From: Paenibacillus_E violae
Lineage (GTDB): Bacteria > Bacillota > Bacilli > Paenibacillales > NBRC-103111
Direction: 5' to 3'
NCBI RefSeq assembly: GCF_032461945.1
Contig: NZ_JAWCUD010000012.1
Coordinates: forward strand, 1 to 64,000
DNA: 64,000 bases
Of the stretch, positions 49,216 to 57,879 are shown piece after piece (the stretch's first letter is position 1; every line of letters starts with the position of its first letter). The position numbers and the translations under genes are program-made. A model generated the notes under the pieces. The model saw only the letters and a program-made list of their open reading frames with translations. It was not told where the DNA came from and searched no databases.

Positions 49216-50211
49216 ATGTCATCAACATCACTATCCCCAGGCTCACTTCAACCTACGCTCGAACAGGTCGTTACTCGTCCGCTTTTACGCAAAAAAAGGC
49301 TGGTTCTCACCATCCTGATCTCATTCCTGACGTTATGTACCTCGCTGTTGCTGGCTTTTCACGCCTATATTGCATGGACGTTGGCACGGCCGCATATTGA
49401 TCCGCTTCATTCGGATCCTATGAGAGCCGTTGGCCTACCTTACAGCAGCGTTACGTTCCCAAGTCTGAACTCAACCTCGAATTTAGATGGTTGGTTCATT
49501 CCCGCTCCATCCAACAAAACCGTGATCTTCTCGCACGGCTACGGCGGCAATCGCGAAGAGTTGTGGGTTCCGCTCTATAATTTGGCCCGTGAGCTGCACT
49601 TGCAGAACTACAACGTGCTGATGTTCGATTATGGATATGTTCAACCAGGCAACGAACGCATCATGACGGGTGGTATTCAGGAGTCACAGGAGCTGCTGGG
49701 AGCAATTAACTATGTTAAGCATTTATCCAACGGTCCTATTTATATCTGGGGCTTCTCGATGGGTGCTGGAACAGCGCTGCAAGCCGCTCTCCAAAATGGT
49801 ACGGATATCTCAGGGATGATTCTGGACAGCACGTTCATGCTGAATCCGGATACACTCTATCACAATATGAAGCAAGTTGTGAATGTTCCGAAATTCCCGT
49901 CTCTACCGCTCGTCCGCTTATTTTTCCCTTTATTGAACGGAGTGAGCTTGCATGAGGTCCCTTATAAAAAGGTCACTTCAACTGCTTATTCAATGCCTAT
50001 TTATTTCATTCATGGAACGGAGGATTCCAAAGCTCCATATGAAATGGTAGAGGACATTTTCAAGGTGCAAGACAACGCGCAATCCAAACTTTGGATTATC
50101 CCCAAAGCGCAGCATGAGCTGTTGTACCGCGCAGAACCCAAGAAGTATGTGCGCACTTCTCTCAGCTTTCTTAATGGCCTGACGCCAAAAGAAGCTGTAG
50201 CTGTAAACTGA
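49216..50211 (+). CDS. Alpha/beta hydrolase, membrane-anchored
   Basis: A 331-residue protein with one hydrophobic helix at about 31-53 and an extracytoplasmic-looking alpha/beta hydrolase domain. HGYGGNREE forms the oxyanion loop, the nucleophile Ser is in GFSMGAG, the Asp in HGTEDSKAP and the catalytic His in KAQHELLYR. It belongs to the YqkD-like group whose substrates are unknown. GGGAGGG is 7 nt before the ATG used; an upstream ATG 12 codons earlier has none. Confidence 0.88.
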   Translation: MSSTSLSPGSLQPTLEQVVTRPLLRKKRLVLTILISFLTLCTSLLLAFHAYIAWTLARPHIDPLHSDPMRAVGLPYSSVTFPSLNSTSNLDGWFIPAPSNKTVIFSHGYGGNREELWVPLYNLARELHLQNYNVLMFDYGYVQPGNERIMTGGIQESQELLGAINYVKHLSNGPIYIWGFSMGAGTALQAALQNGTDISGMILDSTFMLNPDTLYHNMKQVVNVPKFPSLPLVRLFFPLLNGVSLHEVPYKKVTSTAYSMPIYFIHGTEDSKAPYEMVEDIFKVQDNAQSKLWIIPKAQHELLYRAEPKKYVRTSLSFLNGLTPKEAVAVN

Positions 50212-50236
50212 CTCAGGTATTCCCTCCTCCCTATAA

Positions 50237-50270
50237 AATCGACCCCTTGCGGGGTCGATATTTTTTTGCG
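50237..50270 (+). terminator. Intrinsic terminator of the hydrolase gene
   Basis: ATCGACCCC and GGGGTCGAT arms around TTGC, followed by seven T residues. Confidence 0.93.
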
Positions 50271-50333
50271 GGGATACCATTCACTATCAACTTAAAGTCT
50301 GAAGCACATCTTACCTCTCAGTTAGGATAGCAA

Positions 50334-50516
50334 CCTGTATTTTGTACATCAAAATTCATGTTACCCACCCATTCGAGAGTAAGGATCATGCATTTTGTAC
50401 ATCTAATTTCAGCATTACAGCCCAAACCACGCCACTCACGTCAATTTTGATGTACTATTTACATCTTTTCGCAAGATTAACTCCATTTACCCAGGATTTG
50501 ATGTACTTTTTGCAGG
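50334..50516. repeat. Four-box palindromic element, family B, copy 3
   Basis: Boxes CCTGTATTTTGTACATC (50334), CATGCATTTTGTACATC (50387), GATGTACTATTTACATC (50449) and GATGTACTTTTTGCAGG (50500) start 53, 62 and 51 bp apart. The first two read forward and the last two reverse; box 4 in reverse complement matches box 1 at 13 of 17 bases. This copy uses a variant end, GTACATC in place of GTGCAAC. It lies between convergent genes. Confidence 0.85.
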
Positions 50517-50544
50517 ATCATGCGCAGCACCCTCATCTTCGCGC

Positions 50545-51864
50545 CTAGTCCATCTCATAGATCGAGCCGGACTTGCTCGCGAACAGCTCTGCATACACCT
50601 TCTCCGCGTATGCGTCGGTCATGCCGGATATATAGTCCGCGACGAACCGCGGCCAGCTCCAGTTGCCCTTCCGGCGCTCATAGCTATCGATCCAATCGGG
50701 TGGAATGATCCACATTCCCCTGTCTTGATCGATAAAGCTTTCCCACAGCCGCTCGACGATGATCTCGCTGCGCTTCTGGAGGCGCAGTACACGGAAGTCC
50801 TTGATCAGCGTGACCCACGCCAGCTTCTTCAAGATCTCCATGGTCCGCAGGAGATTCATATCCTCCGCTCCGTCTCTGACGAGCGCAACCTTTTTCCAGC
50901 CTCGCTCAGGATCGTCCAGAATGTCCAAACGGCTTGCAAAAGAGCTGACCCAACGTGCTTTCATCTCTCTGCGCGTACGCGATTCCTCCCGATTGCATTC
51001 GGCGAAAATCTGCTGCCACTGCTCTAGATAGTCGGTCAGCACCTTCCTGACCATCTGCTCGATGTCGACTTGCTCCCAGCCGAATTTGTGCTTATTGGGA
51101 TCATTCAGAATTTCCATAACCAAATGGCGGATCAAACGTTGATCCTCAAAAAACGTAGCGTTCATCTGAATTTTTCCTGCACGAATGCCGTCTTCAATAT
51201 CATGCGTAGAATACGCGATATCGTCGCATAGATCCATCAATTGCGCTTCCAACGTGGAGCAGCCTTCCGGCATGTTCCATTCTCTCCGCAGCTCTCGGAT
51301 AATCTCCCACTCAGAGGCGTATACCCCCTTGAGCCGGCCTTCTTCCTCCAGCAGGAAAGGGTACTTATTAATGCCAAGCAGCACAGCCGCAGTAAGATCC
51401 AGACCGCTTTCACTGCCCGCCCTTTTTTCAAGAAACATCAGGATCCGGAAGTTCTGGGCATTGCCTTCATATTTCAAACCATGATCCTTCAGCAGGATGT
51501 GGTTCAGCACCTCTTCCCCTTTGTGACCAAAAGGCGGGTGACCGAAATCGTGCGCAATCGACGCACACTCCACAACGGTAGGGTCAATAATGAGACCCGG
51601 ATGCTCTCTTTTTTGCAGAAAAGGGTTCGTCCGCTCCAGACGTTTCGCCACTTCTCTGGCGATTTGGGCTACCTCAAGCGAATGGGTTAGACGCGTCCGG
51701 TAATAGTCGCCTGAACCGGCTCCGAACACCTGTGACTTGCCCTGCAGCCGACGAAAGGTCGGTGATTGGATCAGCCTTGCGTAATCCCGCTCAAATTCAT
51801 CCCGTTCTTCACTCACTTTAGAGGAAGCGGCCTCTCCGGGCCGAAATTTTCGTATGTTGTTCAT
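50545..51864 (-). CDS. dgt: dGTPase-like HD-domain triphosphohydrolase
   Basis: A 439-residue HD-superfamily enzyme of the dGTPase type, expected to hydrolyse dNTPs to deoxynucleosides and triphosphate. The metal-binding His-Asp pattern is in YRTRLTHSLEVAQIARE, ECASIAHDFGHPPFGHKGE and DLCDDIAYSTHDIEDG. The N-terminal ERDEFERDYARLIQSPTFRRLQGKSQVF is typical. GGGGG is 8 nt before the ATG. Confidence 0.93.
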   Translation of the reverse strand: MNNIRKFRPGEAASSKVSEERDEFERDYARLIQSPTFRRLQGKSQVFGAGSGDYYRTRLTHSLEVAQIAREVAKRLERTNPFLQKREHPGLIIDPTVVECASIAHDFGHPPFGHKGEEVLNHILLKDHGLKYEGNAQNFRILMFLEKRAGSESGLDLTAAVLLGINKYPFLLEEEGRLKGVYASEWEIIRELRREWNMPEGCSTLEAQLMDLCDDIAYSTHDIEDGIRAGKIQMNATFFEDQRLIRHLVMEILNDPNKHKFGWEQVDIEQMVRKVLTDYLEQWQQIFAECNREESRTRREMKARWVSSFASRLDILDDPERGWKKVALVRDGAEDMNLLRTMEILKKLAWVTLIKDFRVLRLQKRSEIIVERLWESFIDQDRGMWIIPPDWIDSYERRKGNWSWPRFVADYISGMTDAYAEKVYAELFASKSGSIYEMD

Positions 51865-52043
51865 CAGCTTGCCCCCTCTGGTGCTCTTGCCAACCCCCGG
51901 AATTGTACACCTAGCAATTCGTATACTTGCTATTATCAGTTTATGCTATAGCATGTACGCTAGTCACCCTGGGGCCATTTATTTATAAAAGAATACTATA
52001 TTCATCTATTCGACAACAAGTCATGCAGGCACATTCTCCACAA

Positions 52044-52085
52044 AAAAAGGGATGCTGCACAAGACTTTTGTCTTCATGCACACCC
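52044..52085 (-). terminator. Intrinsic terminator of folE
   Basis: On the minus strand GGGTGTGCATGAAGAC and GTCTTGTGCAGCATCCC arms around AAAA are followed by seven T residues. Confidence 0.87.
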
Positions 52086-52098
52086 CTTTACTCACGAA

Positions 52099-52707
52099 TT
52101 ACCTATTGATCAATGATAAAAATTCGGAACGCAGCGTCGAATCCGTACGGAAAGAACCGCGCACCGCTGATGTGATCGTCTCGCTGCCGTACTTTTTGAC
52201 CCCTCTGGAGCACATGCACATATGCTCGCCTTCCACAACGACCATCACGCCGTGCGGCTTCAGCACTTCATCGAGAATGTCAGCGATTTCGGACGTTATT
52301 CTCTCCTGCACCTGCAATTTGCGGGTGATGACATCGACTAAACGGGCAAATTTGCTTAACCCCGCGACTTTACCGCTCGGCAGGTAGCCAACATGCACTT
52401 TGCCGAAAAACGGCGCCATATGATGCTCACATTGGCTGTAATAAATGATATCTTTAATGATCACCAATTCCTCATGCTGCTCATCAAAGGTTACACCAAG
52501 CACGTCCCGCGGGTCCGCGTCGTAGCCCGAAAAGATTTCTTCATACATGCGCGTTACGCGTGCAGGTGTATCCAACAAACCTTCGCGGTCCACATCTTCA
52601 CCGATCAATCGTAAAATTTCGCGCACATGCTTCTCAATCAGCTCGCGATTCTCAGCTACTCTCGTATTTCTGTATTCAACGGATGCCAACTGCTCCACTC
52701 TCCTCAT
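52099..52707 (-). CDS. folE: GTP cyclohydrolase I
   Basis: A 202-residue zinc enzyme making 7,8-dihydroneopterin triphosphate for folate and, through QueD, queuosine synthesis. Zinc ligands are Cys and His in YSQCEHHMAPF and Cys in HMCMCSRGVKK; the GTP-binding region is GYLPSGKVAGLSKFARLV. It starts 9 nt after a TetR-family gene stop and is probably co-transcribed with it. Other folate genes are not in the window, while queG lies 3 kb away. Confidence 0.95.
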   Translation of the reverse strand: MRRVEQLASVEYRNTRVAENRELIEKHVREILRLIGEDVDREGLLDTPARVTRMYEEIFSGYDADPRDVLGVTFDEQHEELVIIKDIIYYSQCEHHMAPFFGKVHVGYLPSGKVAGLSKFARLVDVITRKLQVQERITSEIADILDEVLKPHGVMVVVEGEHMCMCSRGVKKYGSETITSAVRGSFRTDSTLRSEFLSLINR

Positions 52708-52716
52708 TCATATCCT

Positions 52717-53295
52717 TTAACCCATGCAGACTGTCAAAACCTTGATCCCATCTCTCATAGCCCTGCTGTCTTTATGCGTTTTGGTAAGCAGCATGCCGCC
52801 CTGCCAAAGAGAGACGATAGGTGCAGCAAGCTCGACTGGGGCTAGTCCCTGCAGCGATAGCTCACCTTGTTTCCGGCCTTCTTTTAGACAAGCCTCAATC
52901 TCAGTCTCCATCTCGCTGAAAAAGCGGCTGAGCGGCTTACGCAGCTCCTCTGAGCAATCGCTAAGCTCTAACGCCAAGTTCCCGAAAAAACATCCCTTCC
53001 GGCACTCGTTCTCATCACAGAAGCTTAGCATGCGTTCAAACAATTCCAGCACGCGCTGCTTTGGCGATAGGTTAGTATTCCCCAGACTTGGCTCCAACAC
53101 GGATTGCCGCATTTCATCTACTTTGCGCTCTATGACCTTTAAGCCCAGTTCTTCTTTACTTTTAAAATGATAATAAAAATTGCTTTTACATACCCCGCTG
53201 CTCGACAAAATGTCCTCTAGTCCCGTTCCTTGGTAGCCATGATCATGAAATAGATCCATCGCAGCTTCCAGAATGCGGTCTTTGTTGCTTGCCAT
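52717..53295 (-). CDS. TetR/AcrR family transcriptional regulator
   Basis: A 192-residue repressor. The helix-turn-helix is in DRILEAAMDLFHDHGYQGTGLEDILSSSGVCKSNFYYHFKSKEEL (residues 5-49); the ligand domain contains a Cys-rich patch (CDENECRKGCFFG and DCSEE) near residues 93-118. The order TetR then folE, 9 nt apart, suggests one transcript. The ligand is unknown. AGGTGG stands 7 nt before the ATG. Confidence 0.9.
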   Translation of the reverse strand: MASNKDRILEAAMDLFHDHGYQGTGLEDILSSSGVCKSNFYYHFKSKEELGLKVIERKVDEMRQSVLEPSLGNTNLSPKQRVLELFERMLSFCDENECRKGCFFGNLALELSDCSEELRKPLSRFFSEMETEIEACLKEGRKQGELSLQGLAPVELAAPIVSLWQGGMLLTKTHKDSRAMRDGIKVLTVCMG

Positions 53296-53357
53296 CGACT
53301 AGCCACCTCTGAATCGTACTGGTATGTCCTAATTTTACAAAACCTGACTATAATACG

Positions 53358-53405
53358 AAGGGCTCCTGCTGTCCGCCGATTGTACGGTTAGACAGCAAAG
53401 CCCTT
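53358..53405. other. Interrupted hairpin between yneF and tetR
   Basis: GAAGGGCT-CCT-GCTGTC pairs with GACAGC-AA-AGCCCTTT across a 17-nt loop. It lies past the yneF stop codon on the minus strand, but no T run follows, so a terminator role is uncertain. Confidence 0.4.
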
Positions 53406-53428
53406 TAAAGGGGTCCCCGACCCCACTA

Positions 53429-53638
53429 TTATTTCCACTTTTGGTTTTTCATCATTTGCTGCGCTTTGTTTAACTGCTGTTTATTCATGTTGTAGCCCAT
53501 TTGCTTCGCCATTTTGGCCAGCATTTCCGGATTATTTTGCATAGACTCCAACTGTTTTTTCAAGTAAAACACGCCGATAAAAAATCCCCCGACTAAGCCC
53601 ACAATCAAAGTGAGAATAGGAATAAGATAACTCCACAT
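53429..53638 (-). CDS. yneF: YneF family protein (UPF0154)
   Basis: A 69-residue protein with one N-terminal membrane helix (LIPILTLIVGLVGGFFIGVFYL) and a Lys/Gln/Asn-rich cytoplasmic tail (QNNPEMLAKMAKQMGYNMNKQQL). The pattern NPEMLAKMAKQMG is diagnostic of UPF0154. The function is unknown; the family is widespread in Bacilli and Mollicutes. Confidence 0.93.
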   Translation of the reverse strand: MWSYLIPILTLIVGLVGGFFIGVFYLKKQLESMQNNPEMLAKMAKQMGYNMNKQQLNKAQQMMKNQKWK

Positions 53639-53728
53639 AACGTTGCCCCCTGCAAGTGTTAATTGGTTAGATCACTTGCCTTATCATACCATTTCTACTT
53701 ATCGCTTTACAAATGACTTGGCCATAAA

Positions 53729-54760
53729 TCATAGAACTTGTTCAATAAAAACCGTGGTATGTTTTGCCAAATCAATTTCCTTAATATCCAGTTCTCTGTC
53801 CATCTGATCCTGCTTGACGATTCTAACAATCGGCCGGCTCGGCAATCCGCGATGCTGGCCGACGACGACGCCGGTCTCACGATTCGATAGGCGAACGGAA
53901 GCCCCTGTCGGATAGATGGAAACAGTTCTCAGAAAATGAATCAAAACCTCTCGATCCAGCTTTGTTCCAGCCAGCGCCATCATATGCTCACATGCCTCGT
54001 AGGGCAGCATCCTGCGTCCCGCGGAAGTATCGAAAAGCAAGTTATCGTACATATTCGCGACAGCTGTAATTTTGGCATAAATATGAATGTCATCGCTGGT
54101 CAAACCTCTCGGAATGCCCTGGCCGTCTAATGCTTCATGATGTTGGAAGGCGACATGGGCAATCAGCAAGCTGAATTCGCGCTTGGTTTTCAAAAGCTCA
54201 AAACCACGCCATGTATGATGCCTCCTGCTGTCAGACGACTCATCGTCACAGGTGAGCTCAACTTTCCCCACGTCATGCAGCAGGGCGCCGATGGCAAGCT
54301 CTTTCAACTGACTCTCATTGAACCCCATATTAATACCTACGAGCACCGCCATCATGCAGACGTTGGTCGCATGGACGTACATCTCGTTATCCTTGGTCCG
54401 AATGTCAGTCAGTTGGACGAGCACATCCCGATTCTTCATCACCTCGTCGAGCAAAGTGTTGATCGAAATGCTCATAGCACGGGAGTTGAACTCCTTGCCG
54501 GATCGGAGCGCCGCGAAAGTTTGTCCCATTTGCTGCATAACGACACGTTTCGTTTCTTCTGAAATGATTTCGGGAATCTCTACATCTTCCAAGTTCGGAT
54601 CCTTGATGTAGATCATCGTCACACCGATTCGATTAAGCGTATTGATCATGAAAACCGTTAACTGCACGCCTTCCGAAAGTAAAATGGAACCGTTACTGGC
54701 GAATATCGTGCGGCCTAAATATTGACCCGACTCAACGGAATCCAAATGTACATATTTCAT
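53729..54760 (-). CDS. HD-GYP domain protein, probable cyclic-di-GMP phosphodiesterase
   Basis: A 343-residue protein with an N-terminal region of about 110 residues and an HD-GYP domain. The HD pair is in GALLHDVGKVEL; a further metal ligand is in FQHHEALDGQGIP. The GYP triplet is changed to GIP, a degenerate version that some active members share. No membrane segment or receiver domain is present. It follows ogt after 15 bp and is probably in an operon with queG and ogt. GGAG stands 7 nt before the ATG. Confidence 0.87.
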   Translation of the reverse strand: MKYVHLDSVESGQYLGRTIFASNGSILLSEGVQLTVFMINTLNRIGVTMIYIKDPNLEDVEIPEIISEETKRVVMQQMGQTFAALRSGKEFNSRAMSISINTLLDEVMKNRDVLVQLTDIRTKDNEMYVHATNVCMMAVLVGINMGFNESQLKELAIGALLHDVGKVELTCDDESSDSRRHHTWRGFELLKTKREFSLLIAHVAFQHHEALDGQGIPRGLTSDDIHIYAKITAVANMYDNLLFDTSAGRRMLPYEACEHMMALAGTKLDREVLIHFLRTVSIYPTGASVRLSNRETGVVVGQHRGLPSRPIVRIVKQDQMDRELDIKEIDLAKHTTVFIEQVL

Positions 54761-54775
54761 AGGATCACTCCACGG

Positions 54776-55339
54776 TTAGTTATTCTTTGGATTCATATTG
54801 GGTTGTTCTTCGCGTTCCAAATCAAGCAAATGTATTTTCATGTCCAGACCTCCGGCATAACCCACCAAGTCGCCGCTTACGCCAATGATCCGATGACAGG
54901 GAATGATCACGGGAATCGGATTTTTATTATTTGCGCCGCCTACCGCTCTCACGGCTTTCGGTGATTGAATCGCCTCGGCAATGTGCTTATAGGTAGCTGT
55001 CTCTCCATATGGGACGTCAAGCAGTGCACTCCAAACTTTTTTCTGAAAGTCCGTTCCCTGCAAATCCAATTCCCCATCAAACTTTAGCCGTTCTCCTCTA
55101 AAATACTCCTCCAGCTGTTGCACGGTTGACGCAAGTTTTCCCGCATCCTCCTGAAGCTTCGTTCCCTTGCCAAACCAACGGGCAGCCCACTCTTGCAGAT
55201 CCTCTTGATTCTGGCTCATGGTGCCGAATGCAACACGGCAAAGTCCTTTCGGACTTGTAATGAGAACAAGCGCACCTATAGGCGTAGCAACTTCCGTATA
55301 GGACAGGTTGTTTGAAGCGAATTGCTGATTCTGTGTCAT
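54776..55339 (-). CDS. ogt: Methylated-DNA--protein-cysteine methyltransferase
   Basis: A 187-residue suicide DNA repair protein that takes methyl groups from O6-methylguanine. The acceptor Cys is in PVIIPCHRIIG, the DNA-binding part includes VWSALLDVPYGETATYKHIAEAI and RAVGGANNKNPIP, and GYAGGLDMKIHLLDLE is the conserved end. The start overlaps queG by 4 nt (ATGA), so translation is coupled. Confidence 0.95.
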   Translation of the reverse strand: MTQNQQFASNNLSYTEVATPIGALVLITSPKGLCRVAFGTMSQNQEDLQEWAARWFGKGTKLQEDAGKLASTVQQLEEYFRGERLKFDGELDLQGTDFQKKVWSALLDVPYGETATYKHIAEAIQSPKAVRAVGGANNKNPIPVIIPCHRIIGVSGDLVGYAGGLDMKIHLLDLEREEQPNMNPKNN

Positions 55340-56541
55340 GTCGGATTCTTCTCCCCTATATGCGAGCTTGCCTGGTTGGCTTGCCGGATGGCCGTCATCG
55401 CCTTCTCAATATCTTGCTGCACAGCCCGTTCCTGCTCGGTCCCTTGGGCCTTGTCCAGAGCTGTTGCGGCATCGTCGCCTCCTATGCGCCCCAGCGCCCA
55501 CGCAGCCGTTGCCCTAATCTCAGGCCGCGGATCCTTGTGCAGCAGCTCCGTAAGGACAGGCACAGCGGAGCTGTCCTTGAAGTTCCCCAACGCGATGATT
55601 GCGTTGCGCTGGATGGGCTTTTTGCCCCTCCACGACGCCGCGATGCGTCCGTATTGTTCTTTGAAGTCCTTGTTCGTCATGGTGAGCAAGGGAATCAGAA
55701 GCGGCTTGACCTTCTCAGGGTCAGGCTCGAACTCCGGATGATGCGTCCAGTTCATCCCCTTGTTTTTCGGGCAGACGATCTGACAGGTATCACAGCCATA
55801 GAGCCGGTTGCCGATCTTAAGCTTGTACTCATCTGCGATATACCCCTTCGTTTGGGTGATGAAGGAGATGCAGCGGGATGAGTTGAGTTGTCCCGGGCCA
55901 ACGAGCGCCCCTGTGGGACAAGCGTCGATACAGATCGTGCAGTCGCCGCATTGGTCCATGATCGGTGTATCGGGGCTGAACGGAATATTGGTGATGATTT
56001 CGCCCAAATAGACCCATGAGCCCCATTCCGGCGTAATGACGGCGCAGTTCTTACCGGACCAGCCGATGCCGGCACGTTCCGCGACAGCACGATCGACCAG
56101 CACACCGGTGTCGACCATGCTTTGCAATCGCGCATCCGGCATGCGCTCCGCGATGAAAGCCTCCAGCTTCGCGAGCCGGTCGCGAAGCACATCATGGTAG
56201 TCGCTCCCCCAGGAGGAGCGCGAAATGATCCCCCGATACGCCCCTGGCTCGGATCGGGGCGGGTTAGCCAGCTTCGACGGGTACGCGACCGCGATGGAGA
56301 TGATCGATCGCGGCGCGTCGAAGCTCAGCTCGGGATGCACCCGCTTCTCGATATCCGGCTCCTCGAAGCCGGATTCAAATCCCTTCTCCCTGTGACGGAG
56401 AAGGATGTCTTTCAGTTCTGTGAACGGCTCAGCTGACGTGAAGCCGATCTTATCTATACCGAGGGACGGCGCGGCTTCCACAATCTCTTGCTGTAATTTT
56501 CTAATCACTGTCTCTGACGCTGCGACGATGGAAACCGCCAA
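55336..56541 (-). CDS. queG: Epoxyqueuosine reductase
   Basis: A 401-residue cobalamin- and Fe-S-dependent enzyme that performs the last step of tRNA queuosine synthesis. The two 4Fe-4S clusters are bound by CGDCTICIDACPTGAL and by CDTCQIVCPKNKG with an upstream Cys in SSRCISFITQ. The catalytic Asp context is VDTGVLVDRAVAERAGIGW. A C-terminal extension from about 320 contains HEAT-like repeats (IRATAAWALGRIGGDDAATAL), usual in Firmicute QueG. The start is probably TTG with GAGGTGAGGG upstream. Confidence 0.94.
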   Translation of the reverse strand: MAVSIVAASETVIRKLQQEIVEAAPSLGIDKIGFTSAEPFTELKDILLRHREKGFESGFEEPDIEKRVHPELSFDAPRSIISIAVAYPSKLANPPRSEPGAYRGIISRSSWGSDYHDVLRDRLAKLEAFIAERMPDARLQSMVDTGVLVDRAVAERAGIGWSGKNCAVITPEWGSWVYLGEIITNIPFSPDTPIMDQCGDCTICIDACPTGALVGPGQLNSSRCISFITQTKGYIADEYKLKIGNRLYGCDTCQIVCPKNKGMNWTHHPEFEPDPEKVKPLLIPLLTMTNKDFKEQYGRIAASWRGKKPIQRNAIIALGNFKDSSAVPVLTELLHKDPRPEIRATAAWALGRIGGDDAATALDKAQGTEQERAVQQDIEKAMTAIRQANQASSHIGEKNPT

Positions 56542-56576
56542 AACACCCTCACCTCTTTCCTGTGTTCGTATCTAAC

Positions 56577-57182
56577 TTACAGATCAGCGGCCATTGAGAA
56601 TGGCCACAGCACATACTCGGCCCGGCCTTGAATCAGGCTGGCCGGAACTTCCCCAAACCTGCGGCTGTCCGCACTCGCCGCCGCATGGCGGTTATCGCCC
56701 ATCACGAAGACGCGGCCCTCCCCGATCTGCATCGGGCCGAAATCGCCGTCCTCGATGGGCGAGTCGGTGTACGGCTCGTCGACTTTCTCGCCGTTCACAT
56801 ACAAAGCGCCGCCTCGGCCTTTCACCTCGTCGCCTCCAACGGCTACCACCCTTTTCACCAAAAAAGGATGGTGTGTAAAGGCATACTCCTCCGTCTCCTT
56901 CAGGATGACGATTTCTCCGCGTTTAGGCGATTTGAAGTACGTAATCGCCTTGTTCACAAACAGCCATTCTCCCTCCTGCAGCGTTGGATCCATCGAATGT
57001 CCCCGAACCGTGGACAAGTTAAATCCAAATTGATGCACAAGAATAACGACAAGAAGAGCTACGAGGATGGATTTCGTCCAATCCCACAGCTCATGGGTAA
57101 GGCTCTTTACCTCTGTCTGTTTGACATTTCCGGACTGTGAAGCTGCTTGATTGGATTCATTACGGCCTACAAAGAAGCTCAT
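56577..57182 (-). CDS. lepB: Signal peptidase I
   Basis: A 201-residue membrane-bound Ser/Lys protease that removes signal peptides. One N-terminal helix (SILVALLVVILVHQFGF, about 39-55) is followed by the catalytic Ser in VRGHSMDPTL, the Lys in PFLVKRVVAVGGDEV and the box GEGRVFVMGDNR. The ATG directly follows the upstream DUF402 stop codon, and its ribosome binding site GGAGGAG is within that gene's end. Bacilli carry several paralogues. Confidence 0.94.
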   Translation of the reverse strand: MSFFVGRNESNQAASQSGNVKQTEVKSLTHELWDWTKSILVALLVVILVHQFGFNLSTVRGHSMDPTLQEGEWLFVNKAITYFKSPKRGEIVILKETEEYAFTHHPFLVKRVVAVGGDEVKGRGGALYVNGEKVDEPYTDSPIEDGDFGPMQIGEGRVFVMGDNRHAAASADSRRFGEVPASLIQGRAEYVLWPFSMAADL

Positions 57183-57737
57183 TCATGCTCCTCCGTTCTT
57201 TTGCTTTTCCCACTGCTCGTAATAATGCATGACCAAGTCATCTTGAAATGGCGGCTTGTCCGTACTTGCCAGTTCCAAAATCGCGGCCAGACCAGCCTTC
57301 ACCTTTGACTCAACAAGTGTTGAATAGTGATAATTCAGTTTATGACGTTCGTATTCATCTTCATCTACGATATGCACGGAACGATCCGGCATTCGAATGA
57401 CATCAAGGTCGTAGTCGATATAAGTAAGCACTTGCCCCGTCACATACATTGGAGACGCTACGTTGCAGTAATATCTGACTCCTGTATCTTCAATAAGAGC
57501 AACAATATTAAACCATTGACTGGGAATAAAAAAAGAAACGCCCGGAATACGGCTGACCCATTCCTTTCCGTCGGCTTCCTGAATCTTCGTCTGGCTGTTA
57601 ATAAACACCATCATGTCTTGCTGGAGATGGTCGGCATGCATGACGTGCGGCGGCACTCGCCAATTCGTGAGCCACATCCGGTGTAAATGTCCGTCATGTT
57701 TGAAGCTTTTTATCACATACGGCGCGAAATTATCCAT
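57183..57737 (-). CDS. DUF402 nucleoside tri- and diphosphatase-like protein
   Basis: A 184-residue cytosolic protein of the DUF402 family. Conserved parts are KSFKHDGHLHRMW at the start and YCNVASPMYVTGQVLTYIDYDLDVIRMPDRSVHIVDEDEYERH, which carries the acidic metal-binding residues. Related Staphylococcus and Bacillus proteins (YgaC-like) hydrolyse nucleoside tri- and diphosphates. It is the first gene of an operon with lepB. GAGGAG stands before the ATG. Confidence 0.85.
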   Translation of the reverse strand: MDNFAPYVIKSFKHDGHLHRMWLTNWRVPPHVMHADHLQQDMMVFINSQTKIQEADGKEWVSRIPGVSFFIPSQWFNIVALIEDTGVRYYCNVASPMYVTGQVLTYIDYDLDVIRMPDRSVHIVDEDEYERHKLNYHYSTLVESKVKAGLAAILELASTDKPPFQDDLVMHYYEQWEKQKNGGA

Positions 57738-57786
57738 GTCTCAAAGCTCCTCTATTGATAGCTGCCGATAAGTTCTCCTATTATAT

Positions 57787-57836
57787 AGAAAAGCATATCT
57801 GACCCCCAAATGCAATGGTGGCACAGATATGCTTCT
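57787..57836 (-). terminator. Terminator of the GNAT gene
   Basis: On the minus strand GAAGCATATCTG and CAGATATGCTTTT arms enclose a 25-nt loop; the T run is short. It lies 45 nt past the GNAT stop codon. Confidence 0.65.
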
Positions 57837-57879
57837 CTAGATTCAAATCTGTTCAATTTCACTCTAGTCACTGCTGTGA

